A stretch of 64,000 nt of DNA from RGIG9060 sp045645985 (lineage in GTDB: Bacteria; Spirochaetota; Spirochaetia; Treponematales; Treponemataceae): NCBI GenBank assembly GCA_045645985.1, contig JAZRJV010000038.1, positions 65,738-129,737 of the forward strand, given 5' to 3'. Positions 26,533 to 34,960 of the stretch are shown here, piece by piece (position 1 is the first letter of the stretch; the number at the start of each line of letters is the position of its first letter). The notes beneath the pieces are model-generated. The model was given only the letters and a program-made list of their open reading frames with translations, searched no databases and had not been told where the DNA came from. The translations under genes were made by a program, and so were the position numbers.

Positions 26533-26847
26533 TTGATACTAATGAGGGAGAATCTAATGTCCGAATCCCAGTTAATTGAATAAAAAAAAGTTAGCGTGAT
26601 GAATATCTCAAATGGATTTGCGGGTTTGCTTTCCAAACTCGGTAAGTAAGACGTGATGCGGATTGCTTTGTTTTGTAACTTTGTATTCGCTACAAACTTT
26701 CTAGCGAGAGAGATGAAACACGAGAAAGAACTTAATTCTATAAAAATCACTGTTTAAGAAAATTCATATCCTCAAAATTACAAGGGCGACTATCACTTTG
26801 TAAAAATTGGTGTTTTTTCTTCTTTTTTGCTATATAATAAAAATATT
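26533..26847. other. Gap inside the first island, with an eight-codon ORF
   Basis: No gene of normal size is visible on either strand. AGGGAG is followed by ATG at 26557 and an eight-codon frame (MSESQLIE) ending in TAA at 26581-26583. Its start resembles the beginning of a real protein, so it may be the stump of a deleted gene. An imperfect stem (GTTTTGTAAC / GCTACAAAC) lies near 26670-26695. TATAAT at 26833-26838 is the likely -10 of the following gene. Confidence 0.45.
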
Positions 26848-27588
26848 ATGGATGCTATAAAGGATATTCTTTCTGAATTTATTGACAAAAAAGAATTGAT
26901 AAAGGGGCTTGTTTCTAAGATTCAAAGTGCTATATTTTTAGATAAATTAAAGGAATCCAATACTGCCTTTTTATTACAAAGAGCACATGAACCATATACA
27001 CCATGCCAACCAAAGAATTTTGAAATAAAATTTTATCTTCCTGATTATTTTGATAATTATAATACAAATAAACCTGCGCGAATGTATATTAGAACTATTA
27101 ATGGTGTAATGCCTTATTTAAAATTATTAGTTAAAATTTATACAGATACAGGAATAATTCCAAAAGTTGTTGAGTTATATCAATTTGGTAGAGAAGTTTC
27201 TATAGTTTCAATTCCAGAAATTCCATATTTGCATATATATACTCTGAATAATAATATATATAAGTCTGTCACTAAAATTGATATATACGAGATAAAAGAA
27301 TCAAATGAAATAGTTTTCTTAAATACAATAAGTCCGTCTTACTTTAATTTTTTAAATCATAAATATGTATTTAAATTTAATCATTATTGGAATATGCAAT
27401 ACATAGAAAATGAAAAGGAAGACTTATTTGAGAAAAATAAATTTACATGGTATATATTTAATCATTGTCGGTGGATTGTAAATTTTGTCTATTGGACAAA
27501 GTTATTCGCTAAAAAATTTTCAAAACAGATAAAGATGACAGTTTCATTTATTTTGTTATTTTTTGTTCTATTGTTTTATGTGCACTAA
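26848..27588 (+). CDS. Unknown protein with C-terminal membrane anchor, 246 aa
   Basis: I do not recognise the family. The cytosolic part (residues 1-215) is rich in Tyr, Asn and Ile and has a likely beta-sandwich region (PKNFEIKFYLPDYF, PYLHIYTLNNNIY). A single hydrophobic helix VSFILLFFVLLFYVH closes the protein, so it is tail anchored with the bulk in the cytosol. Codon use is even more AT-rich than the neighbours (many ATA and TTA codons), suggesting separate acquisition. ATG 26848 follows a TATAAT box by 9 nt; an upstream TTG at 26827 is within the promoter. Confidence 0.55.
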   Translation: MDAIKDILSEFIDKKELIKGLVSKIQSAIFLDKLKESNTAFLLQRAHEPYTPCQPKNFEIKFYLPDYFDNYNTNKPARMYIRTINGVMPYLKLLVKIYTDTGIIPKVVELYQFGREVSIVSIPEIPYLHIYTLNNNIYKSVTKIDIYEIKESNEIVFLNTISPSYFNFLNHKYVFKFNHYWNMQYIENEKEDLFEKNKFTWYIFNHCRWIVNFVYWTKLFAKKFSKQIKMTVSFILLFFVLLFYVH

Positions 27589-27605
27589 TTTGTAGTGCAA
27601 AATGA

Positions 27606-27678
27606 AAAATGTGAAAAATAACCCAAAAATATTAGAAAAAATGTGATTTTTAATTCAAAAAACACTGGAAAAATGTGA
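27606..27678 (+). promoter_or_regulatory. Three phased direct repeats AAAAATGTGA upstream of the ATPase-hsdR operon
   Basis: AAAAATGTGA occurs at 27606-27615, 27637-27646 and 27669-27678, spaced 31 and 32 nt apart, which is about three DNA turns. The last copy lies where a -35 box would be, directly before TATAAT (27689-27694). This looks like a set of operator sites on one face of the helix controlling expression of the restriction half of the system. Confidence 0.5.
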
Positions 27679-27688
27679 TATATAGGTC

Positions 27689-27694
27689 TATAAT
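27689..27694 (+). promoter_or_regulatory. -10 box of the ATPase-hsdR operon
   Basis: TATAAT ends 6 nt before the ATG at 27701. There is no Shine-Dalgarno, so the transcript is probably leaderless. Confidence 0.6.
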
Positions 27695-27700
27695 AATAAT

Positions 27701-29065
27701 ATGCTTAAGCGAAAAGTTGATGATTATTTGATTCAGTGGAAAAACAATCCGGATAGACTTCCTCTTGTAATAAAAGGAGCTAGACAAATTGGAAAAACTT
27801 TTTCTGTAAGGAATTTCGCAAAAAATTACAAGAATTATATCGAAATTAATTTTATTACAGATCCGCAGTTTAAAACAATTTTTAAAAATGGGTATTCACC
27901 GGAATCTATAATAAAGGAAATCACTCTTTTAAAGCCGGAATGGGAATTTATTCCAAATGAAACTTTGATTCTTTTTGATGAGATTCAAGTTTTTCCTGAC
28001 TGTACTACGTGCCTTAAGTTTTTTAAGCTTGACGGAAAATATGATGTAATCTGTTCTGGTTCACTTTTAGGCATCAATTACAATCAAATTACTTCTGTTA
28101 GTGTAGGTTATAAAACTGATTATGAAATGTATTCCCTTGATTTTGAAGAATTTCTATGGGCAAAAGATTATAAGCAGGAACAGATAGACGGTATTTTGGA
28201 ACACATGATAAATCAAACTCCGTTTAGCGAACTAGAATATAAAGTTTGGATGGATAATTTTATGGAATATGTAACTCTTGGTGGAATGCCACGGGTTGTC
28301 GATATGTTCATTACCAATAAAAATTATTCAGGCACATTGCAAGAGCAGCGACAAATTTTGAAATCTTATGAAGATGATATTACAAAATACGCTTTTGGAC
28401 TTGATAAGGCAAAACTCAAGAATGTTTATAATCATATTTCGGTTTTTCTTGCAAAAGAAAACAAGCGCTACCAAATTACAAAAGTAGCTCCAGGTGCAAG
28501 AAATCGAGAATATGTTGGAACAATAGACTGGCTTAATGATGCAGGTATAATAAATATCTGTTATTGTCTTGAAAATACTGAGCTTCCTTTGAAAGGAAAC
28601 TATAAACCTAATGATTATAAGATTTACTGGCGTGATACAGGTCTTTTAATTGCTTCTCTCGATGAAGAGGCACAGATTGATTTTAGGCAGAATAAAAACT
28701 TTAATACCTATAAAGGGGCGATTTATGAAAATATAATTGCCGATGCTTTTGTAAAACAGGGATATGATCTTTATTATTACAAGAATGAAAAATCAACTTT
28801 GGAAATGGATTTTTTTGTAAGAGATATGAGGAGTTTGATTCCTGTTGAAGTTAAGGCAAGTGACAATGCCACAAAATCACTTTGCAATCTGATTGAAAAA
28901 GATAAATATGGTGATATTCATTATGGAATAAAACTTTGCAAAAAAAACATAGGATTTAATGGAAAGTTTTACACATTCCCATATTTTTGTTGTTTTATGC
29001 TAAAAAAATATCTTCAGAATTTTAATCAAATTCATTATTACAATCAGGAGGAATCCAATGGCTAA
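27701..29065 (+). CDS. AAA-family ATPase with DUF4143 C-terminal domain, 454 aa
   Basis: This is a P-loop ATPase of the AAA_14/DUF4143 type. Walker A is GARQIGKTFS near residue 26 and Walker B is LILFDEIQ near 89. The C-terminal part has a PD-(D/E)xK nuclease-like pattern: LEMDFFVRD then PVEVKASD near 385-395. Functions of this family are poorly known. It overlaps hsdR by 8 nt, so both proteins are translationally coupled; a role in the restriction complex or its control is suggested by that overlap. Promoter and repeats lie directly upstream. Confidence 0.88.
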   Translation: MLKRKVDDYLIQWKNNPDRLPLVIKGARQIGKTFSVRNFAKNYKNYIEINFITDPQFKTIFKNGYSPESIIKEITLLKPEWEFIPNETLILFDEIQVFPDCTTCLKFFKLDGKYDVICSGSLLGINYNQITSVSVGYKTDYEMYSLDFEEFLWAKDYKQEQIDGILEHMINQTPFSELEYKVWMDNFMEYVTLGGMPRVVDMFITNKNYSGTLQEQRQILKSYEDDITKYAFGLDKAKLKNVYNHISVFLAKENKRYQITKVAPGARNREYVGTIDWLNDAGIINICYCLENTELPLKGNYKPNDYKIYWRDTGLLIASLDEEAQIDFRQNKNFNTYKGAIYENIIADAFVKQGYDLYYYKNEKSTLEMDFFVRDMRSLIPVEVKASDNATKSLCNLIEKDKYGDIHYGIKLCKKNIGFNGKFYTFPYFCCFMLKKYLQNFNQIHYYNQEESNG

Positions 29066-32000
29066 ATCTTTGCATCCTGAACGTGAAACTCAAAATCGCA
29101 TTGTAAAATTCTTTGAAAAAGAACTAGGATATAAATATCTTGGTAATCTTGAAGCTGAAGCAAATTTCAATGTTCGCTGGGGTGACTGGAAAAAGTTTCT
29201 TTCGGATTCAGGATATAGTGCCCCATTTGTTGAATCTCTTCAAAATGAATTCTTTAAAACTCTTAATGATTTTTCAAAATCACCTTATCATACGAACAAA
29301 GATGTTTACCGCATTTTAAAATACGGATTAAAACTTGCAGAATTTCCTGGTGAAGCTCCTAAAACTGTATATTTTATTAACTGGGATGAACCTGAAAAAA
29401 ATAACTTTTATATTGCCGAAGAAGTAACTGTAAATGGAAATGTAGAAAAACGTCCTGATATTGTTCTTTACATAAACGGAATTGCAATAGCTGTAATGGA
29501 ATTAAAGAAAAGTACAGTAAGTGTTGCAGATGGAATTCGACAAAATGTTACAAATCAGCGAGAACAGTTTATTCAACGATTTTTTTCTACAATTCAAATT
29601 TGTGTCGCAGCTAATGATAGTGAAGGACTTAGATATGGAACTAGTGGTACAACAGAAAAGTATTATCTTGAATGGAAAGAAGACAATTTTACCGATCAGC
29701 TTCAAGATAAAGATGATTTAGACAAAATCCTTGAAGGAAAATGCTCAAAACAGTTAAATCTTTTAGAACAACAATGTTATAGAATTTTTCAAAAAGAACG
29801 ACTTTTAGATATTATCCATAATTTTATCATTTTTGATTCTGGAATTAAGAAAATCTGTCGCTATAATCAATTTTATGCAATTAAGCGTTGTGAAAAACGA
29901 CTTTCTCGCAATCAAGGTGGAATTGTTTGGCATACTCAAGGTTCTGGAAAATCTCTTACAATGGTCTGGCTTGCTAAATGGATTTTGGAAAATATTAAGG
30001 ATTCAAGAGTTCTTATCATTACAGATAGAGAAGAATTGGATGATCAAATAGAAAAGATTTTTACTGGAGTTGATTTAAATATTAAGCGTTCAAGGTCTTC
30101 GGATAATCTTTTAAAATTATTAGACGGATATGATCGTTTAATGTGTTCTTTAATCCATAAATTTGGACGCAGAACTGGTGATGTTAGTGACCTTGATTAT
30201 GAAAAATATGTTGAAGAATTAAAAAAGACTATTCCTGCGGATTTTAGCGTAAAAGATAAAGTTTTTGTTTTTGTTGATGAATGTCATCGTACAAATTCAG
30301 GAAAACTTCATCTTGCAATGAAATCAATAATGCCAGATTCTGTTTTTGTAGGTTTTACGGGAACACCACTTTTAAAAGTTGATAAGGAACATAAAACAAC
30401 AGCAACTTTGTTTGGTGGATTTATTCATACATACAAATTTGACCAAGCTGTAAATGATGGAGTTGTTCTTGATTTGCGTTATGAAGCTAGGAATATTCCC
30501 CAAGATGTAAGTAACAAAGAAAAAATTGATGCTTGGTTTGAATCAAAAACTAAAGGGCTTATGCCAAAAGCTGTGGCTGCATTAAAACAAAAATGGGCTA
30601 CAATGCAACAGCTTTACAGTTCAAAAGACAGATTAGAAAAAATTGCATTAGATATTATTTTTGATTTTGAAACAAAACAACGGCTTTGTGATGGTCGTGG
30701 AAATGCTCTTTTGGTTGCAGGAAGTATTGCTGAAGCTTGTAGATATTATGAAATTTTTCAAGATAAAAACTTTAAAAATTGTGCAATCGTTTCTTCCTAT
30801 AAACCAAATCGTAGTGAATTAAGGACTGACTTTTCCAGTACAATTGAAGATTCTGAAAATTGGAAAAAGCAAAAAGCATATTTAAAAATGCTTGGTTATA
30901 ATCCAGATGTTTCTGTGGAAGATGATGATTTTTACAAGAAAATTGAAGCATTTGAAAAACGTGTAAAAGATATGTTTGTTGAAGAACCTGCAAATATGCA
31001 ATTACTTATTGTTGTAGATAAATTACTTACAGGTTTTGATGCTCCTCCTTGTACTTATCTTTATATTGATAAACCTATGCATGATCATGGTCTTTTTCAA
31101 GCAATTTGTCGTGTAAATCGACTAGATGGAGAAGACAAAGAATTTGGATATATTGTTGATTATAAAGAATTGTTTGGTGATTTAAAAGATGCTGTAAAAT
31201 CTTACACTGGTGGAGCTTTAAGTGGTTATTCAGAAGAAGATATTTCGGGACTTTTAAAGAATAAACTTGAAGAAGGAAAAAAACGTTTTGAATTTTTATT
31301 GCAGGAACTTGATACATTAACAGATGATGTTGAATATCCTCGAGATCAATTAGCTTTTAAACACTTTTTCTGTGGTGAAAGTGGAAATGTAGATCCAGAA
31401 AATGATGAAGAATATGCAAAACTCAGAAGTAAAATGTATAAAATAGTTTCAAGTCTTGCTCGTGCTTATGCAGATTTAAAACCTGCTTTTGATGATGTTG
31501 GTTATACAAAAGAACAACAAGAAACGTATAATCATCTTGTAAAAGATTATATGGATTTAAAAGATGAGATTGGTCTTTCAAGTGGAGATTTTATTGATCT
31601 TAAGCAGTACGATAGTTCAATGCGTCACTTAATTGATAATTATATTAGAGCCGAAGATTCAGAGAAAATAGGTGATATGGAAAATTTCACTTTACTTGCT
31701 TATATCAAAAAGAAACAAGCTGAAGATTTAAAAAATGATTTTGATTCTAATAAAAAACAAAATAAAGCACAACAAAACGTGGCGGAGACTATTGAAAATA
31801 ATATTAGACGAAAGATAATTGAAAAAACTCCCGTAAATCCAAAATATTATCAAAAGATGTCAGAACTTTTTCAAATTCTAATAAATGAGAGAAAAGAAGA
31901 AGTAGCTTCTTATAAAGAAATGTTAGAAAAATATGCAAATCTAGTTTCAGATATTGAAGAACCTCTAAAATCAAATTTTTACCCAGAATCAATTCGCTCT

Positions 32001-32243
32001 AGTTTTGCCTTGTGTGCTTTGTATGATAATTTTACACAAAATGAAGAATATGCTTTAGCTTTGCATGAATCTATTTTTACTACAAAACAAGACCATTTTA
32101 GAGGTGATTTAATAAAAGAACGCCAAATAAAAGGTGGTATTTATCAAGTTATTCGTAAATTTGAATTGAATTTATCCAGAGAAGAGCAAATGAAAAAAGT
32201 AGAAGCAATATATGAAGTTGTAAAAGAACAGGATGAATATTAA
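29058..32243 (+). CDS. hsdR: Type I restriction enzyme endonuclease/translocase subunit HsdR, 1061 aa
   Basis: HsdR is the DNA-cutting and translocating subunit. The N-terminal nuclease has RPDIVLYINGIAIAVMELKKS, the PD-(D/E)xK core, near residues 133-153. Helicase motifs follow: GSGKSLTM near 295, VFVDECHRT near 405, FTGTPL near 434 and a motif VI-like QAICRVNRLDG near 685. The rest is a helical domain that docks on HsdM. The length is normal and there is no frameshift. The start codon lies inside the end of the ATPase gene (8-nt overlap, AGGAGG upstream), and the stop overlaps the next ATG (TAATG). Confidence 0.96.
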   Translation: MAKSLHPERETQNRIVKFFEKELGYKYLGNLEAEANFNVRWGDWKKFLSDSGYSAPFVESLQNEFFKTLNDFSKSPYHTNKDVYRILKYGLKLAEFPGEAPKTVYFINWDEPEKNNFYIAEEVTVNGNVEKRPDIVLYINGIAIAVMELKKSTVSVADGIRQNVTNQREQFIQRFFSTIQICVAANDSEGLRYGTSGTTEKYYLEWKEDNFTDQLQDKDDLDKILEGKCSKQLNLLEQQCYRIFQKERLLDIIHNFIIFDSGIKKICRYNQFYAIKRCEKRLSRNQGGIVWHTQGSGKSLTMVWLAKWILENIKDSRVLIITDREELDDQIEKIFTGVDLNIKRSRSSDNLLKLLDGYDRLMCSLIHKFGRRTGDVSDLDYEKYVEELKKTIPADFSVKDKVFVFVDECHRTNSGKLHLAMKSIMPDSVFVGFTGTPLLKVDKEHKTTATLFGGFIHTYKFDQAVNDGVVLDLRYEARNIPQDVSNKEKIDAWFESKTKGLMPKAVAALKQKWATMQQLYSSKDRLEKIALDIIFDFETKQRLCDGRGNALLVAGSIAEACRYYEIFQDKNFKNCAIVSSYKPNRSELRTDFSSTIEDSENWKKQKAYLKMLGYNPDVSVEDDDFYKKIEAFEKRVKDMFVEEPANMQLLIVVDKLLTGFDAPPCTYLYIDKPMHDHGLFQAICRVNRLDGEDKEFGYIVDYKELFGDLKDAVKSYTGGALSGYSEEDISGLLKNKLEEGKKRFEFLLQELDTLTDDVEYPRDQLAFKHFFCGESGNVDPENDEEYAKLRSKMYKIVSSLARAYADLKPAFDDVGYTKEQQETYNHLVKDYMDLKDEIGLSSGDFIDLKQYDSSMRHLIDNYIRAEDSEKIGDMENFTLLAYIKKKQAEDLKNDFDSNKKQNKAQQNVAETIENNIRRKIIEKTPVNPKYYQKMSELFQILINERKEEVASYKEMLEKYANLVSDIEEPLKSNFYPESIRSSFALCALYDNFTQNEEYALALHESIFTTKQDHFRGDLIKERQIKGGIYQVIRKFELNLSREEQMKKVEAIYEVVKEQDEY

Positions 32244-32941
32244 TGCAAATTACAGTAAGTGGAATTGATGTTCAAGTGAACAAAAAGAACATAAAAAATA
32301 TGCATTTGTCTGTAAAACCTCCTCTTGGGAAAGTTGTTGTATCAGCACCTTTGTTATTATCAACAAAATCAATAGAAAATTTTGTTCGATTAAATCTTGG
32401 TTGGATAAAAAAACAGCAAGAAAAATTTATTATTCAACCTCGAATGAGTGCAAGGCAATATGTGAGCGGGGAAACATACTACATTTTTGGAAAACAATTT
32501 TTTTTAGAGTTCATTCCTTCAAAAAAAAGAACTTTCAAAATAGATGGAACAAAAATTCTTTTGTATATGCCAGAAAACTCTTCTGTAGAAAACCGGCAAA
32601 AATTTATTCGAGAAAAGTTTAGAAAAATCCTAATTGAACAATTAGAACGATTAATTCCGAAGTGGGAAGAAACAACAAACCTTCATTGTGAAAGTTTTAA
32701 GACAAAATATATGACTACCCGTTGGGGAACTTGCAATTCAAAGGCAAAGCGAATTTGGATCAATCTGCAAATGGTTGAAAAACCTCTAGAGTGTTTAGAA
32801 TACATAATTCTACACGAATTGGTTCATTTAAGAATTTCTAACCATGGTAAAGATTTTATAGAAATGATGAATCAATTTATGCCAGATTGGAAAGATAGGA
32901 AAAATCTATTAAATACTCAAATTCTAGCTTGTTATGAATGA
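32243..32941 (+). CDS. YgjP/WLM-like zinc metalloprotease, 232 aa
   Basis: This belongs to the COG1451 (YgjP-like, DUF45) family. The metal site HELVHLRISNHG gives HExxH near residue 191, and the third ligand is likely the His in NHGKDF. Upstream motifs TRWGTCNSKAKRIWINLQM are typical of the family. Its partner is unknown, but genes of this family are often found beside hsdR. It overlaps hsdR by one base and the next gene by 8 nt, so it is part of the same translationally coupled operon. Confidence 0.9.
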   Translation: MQITVSGIDVQVNKKNIKNMHLSVKPPLGKVVVSAPLLLSTKSIENFVRLNLGWIKKQQEKFIIQPRMSARQYVSGETYYIFGKQFFLEFIPSKKRTFKIDGTKILLYMPENSSVENRQKFIREKFRKILIEQLERLIPKWEETTNLHCESFKTKYMTTRWGTCNSKAKRIWINLQMVEKPLECLEYIILHELVHLRISNHGKDFIEMMNQFMPDWKDRKNLLNTQILACYE

Positions 32942-33764
32942 TTTAATATGGGAAAATATGAAAACAAAAGAAGTAATCATTGAACAACAAAAAGATTTTA
33001 TTCAAAATCTTAAAAATATAACTTACGACTTTATAAATCGAATTGATAAATCAGAAATTGAAACAATTCTTCTTTCGGGAAGTGTTTCTCGTGCAGATTT
33101 TTTTCCTCAGAAAAAAGAGAACGGTGAATATAATGGAATGGTGGATTTAATTGTTATGCGCAAGGAAGGAAGCAGCATTACAGCAGAAGAAATTTTTGGT
33201 CCAGATCAAGATCCTCCAATTCCATATCATTGTGTGAAATGTGATAATGTGTGGTTTGCCATTTTATTCACAGATTTTATAGATACAAATAAGTTTTTAC
33301 AATTTGAAGAACCAAGAAAATTTTCTGTGCTTGAATCACAGATTTTATACGACCCAAATAATTCTTATAAAAATGAGCTTGAAAAAATAAATCAATTTAC
33401 AAAATATGATTTGCAAAAAAATCTGAATAATTCACTTGGCTATATTCACTATCTAATTTCTGATTATAAAAAGGATCGCTGGTATCGTCGGGAAGCATTT
33501 ATTCAATTACATGAAAATTTAAACACAGCAATACGTGCGGGTCTTAGAGCTTTGTTTTACCTAAATGGATTTTATTCTCCTGCAGAAGACAGAGCTTTGT
33601 ATTATTCTTTTAGTTTGCAAAACCTTCCTTATAATTATGAAGAGTTGATTTTACAAATTTATAATCAAAAATCAGATTCAGAAGATGATTATTTTAGACG
33701 AGAAAAACTCTTTATGGAAGGAATTGTGGATTTTATTGAAAATACCGCAAATAAGAATGAATGA
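32934..33764 (+). CDS. Nucleotidyltransferase-like protein, 276 aa
   Basis: A minimal nucleotidyltransferase pattern is seen near residue 48: LLSGSVSRADFFP, then NGMVDLIVM about 15 residues later. The GS motif followed by an Asp pair fits the metal site. The rest (residues 125-270) is helical with many aromatic residues. Such proteins can act as antitoxin-like or small-molecule modifying enzymes, and the substrate is unknown. It overlaps the previous gene by 8 nt. MKTKEV at 32958 is an alternative start. It ends the first island's operon. Confidence 0.65.
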   Translation: MNDLIWENMKTKEVIIEQQKDFIQNLKNITYDFINRIDKSEIETILLSGSVSRADFFPQKKENGEYNGMVDLIVMRKEGSSITAEEIFGPDQDPPIPYHCVKCDNVWFAILFTDFIDTNKFLQFEEPRKFSVLESQILYDPNNSYKNELEKINQFTKYDLQKNLNNSLGYIHYLISDYKKDRWYRREAFIQLHENLNTAIRAGLRALFYLNGFYSPAEDRALYYSFSLQNLPYNYEELILQIYNQKSDSEDDYFRREKLFMEGIVDFIENTANKNE

Positions 33765-33803
33765 TAAATGTTCTTTTCTATGCTGTGCATAATGTTTTGA
33801 TGT

Positions 33804-33930
33804 AGGGGCGTTCCCCAAAGTCAGACAAGCTGCATTTGGGTCGCTATGTCCGCCCTTCGCTAGCGCTCATCCTCCTCGGCGACACAAGTGCCGCCTGCGG
33901 TGGACTTCGGGGCTCCCAGCGCTAACGCAA
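33804..33930. other. GC-rich block at the right end of the first island
   Basis: About 125 bp are roughly 60% G+C in a 30% G+C region. It includes GGGGCGTTCCCC and CGGGGCTCCC at its two ends, CTTCGCTAGCGCT and CCGCCTGCGG inside, so several small palindromes can form. No open frame fits. It looks like a foreign repeat or the scar of an insertion. A terminator follows. Confidence 0.6.
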
Positions 33931-33931
33931 A

Positions 33932-33970
33932 AACGCACTCTCCGATTTAGTTCAGAGAAGGCGTTTTTTT
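33932..33970 (+). terminator. Rho-independent terminator at the end of the first island
   Basis: AACGCACTCTC and GAGAAGGCGTT form an imperfect stem ending in TTTTTTT. It has the same core as the terminator at 20857-20890. Confidence 0.65.
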
Positions 33971-33984
33971 TGTGAACCTAAATC

Positions 33985-34824
33985 TTATCTACCCCAGTCG
34001 CAATAAAAAGCTGGGAAAGGTATTTTTTTAGCTTCAACTAAAGTATGAATGTCTGAAATGATATTGCGATTATTATCAAACATACTTGTTGCGCCTTTAA
34101 GCATTTTTACCAAATTTTTCTTTGGCTTCATTTTGTATTCTTTAACTTCGGCATCATAATCTTTGTCGTTAAAAATATCAGTCTTAAAGATTTCAACTGC
34201 TTTTTCAAAATTAGCAATTTCGTCAACTAAGCCTAAATCTTTTGCTTGTAATGCTGTGTAAATTCTTCCATCTGCAAGAGAAATGACTTTTTCTAAATCA
34301 AGATTTCTGCGTTCTGCAACGATTTGAGTAAATTGAGCATAACATTCATCAGCAATTGATTGCATAATTTGTTTTTGTTCTTCTGTTGCAGGTTCATCAA
34401 AACTTCCCATAATTTTGTTTCTTCCGGCGTGAATTGTTTTGCTTTTTATTCCGTATTTTGCCATCAATTCAGTTAAATCAACAAAGCGACCTGCAATTAC
34501 ACCAATAGAACCTGTTAAAGTATTTCTATTTGCAATAATTTTATCTGCAGCACAACCGATGTAATATCCACCACTTGCAGCAAGAGAAGCAAAGTATGCA
34601 TAAACAGGCTTTTTAGTTTTTTCTTTGTAACGCAACAAGGCTTCGTAAACTTCATCAGATTCAAAAACTGCACCACCAGGTGAATTGATATAAACTATGA
34701 TTCCAACAACATCTTTTTTTTCTTCAAGAGTTTCGATAGTATCTAAAACCCATTCTTGTTTATAATTATCATTTTCTTTTTCAATAACTCCGTCAATGAT
34801 AATTTTTGCAATTTTCTTTGCCAT
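33985..34824 (-). CDS. sppA: Signal peptide peptidase SppA-like protease (S49), 279 aa
   Basis: This is a Ser-Lys protease that degrades cleaved signal peptides. The catalytic Ser84 is in LAASGGYYIG, and the Lys is probably Lys137 in GRNKIMGS. GIIVYINSPGG (near 41-51) and LTGSIGVI (104-110) form the usual substrate pocket. Unlike many SppA proteins it has no N-terminal transmembrane helix, so it may be cytosolic or peripheral. Start ATG 34824 follows GGAG. It faces the end of the first island and is divergent from the recombinase. Confidence 0.93.
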   Translation of the reverse strand: MAKKIAKIIIDGVIEKENDNYKQEWVLDTIETLEEKKDVVGIIVYINSPGGAVFESDEVYEALLRYKEKTKKPVYAYFASLAASGGYYIGCAADKIIANRNTLTGSIGVIAGRFVDLTELMAKYGIKSKTIHAGRNKIMGSFDEPATEEQKQIMQSIADECYAQFTQIVAERRNLDLEKVISLADGRIYTALQAKDLGLVDEIANFEKAVEIFKTDIFNDKDYDAEVKEYKMKPKKNLVKMLKGATSMFDNNRNIISDIHTLVEAKKIPFPAFYCDWGR

Positions 34825-34920
34825 ATAATTTTCTCCATATATTATTGATTACATTTAATATAATACAAAAAACAGTAAAAGTCATTCAACTAAAAGTTGA
34901 AAAAATCTTGAAGCACACTT

Positions 34921-34960
34921 TTGTTTCATAATAATCTTTATGGGGGTTATTATGAAACAA
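34921..34960 (+). promoter_or_regulatory. Hairpin enclosing the recombinase ribosome binding site and start codon
   Basis: Perfect 14-bp arms TTGTTTCATAATAA (34921-34934) and TTATTATGAAACAA (34947-34960) enclose a 12-nt loop TCTTTATGGGGG. The G-run in the loop is the ribosome binding site and the start ATG (34952-34954) is inside the right arm. Folding would hide the start codon; the DNA palindrome could also be a protein site. Confidence 0.6.

Noticed and set aside
33804..33970. Integron attC site
   Set aside because: The block is palindromic and near mobile genes, and treponemes can carry integrons, but I could not find the paired RYYYAAC/GTTRRRY core sites in the right arrangement, and no integron integrase is present.
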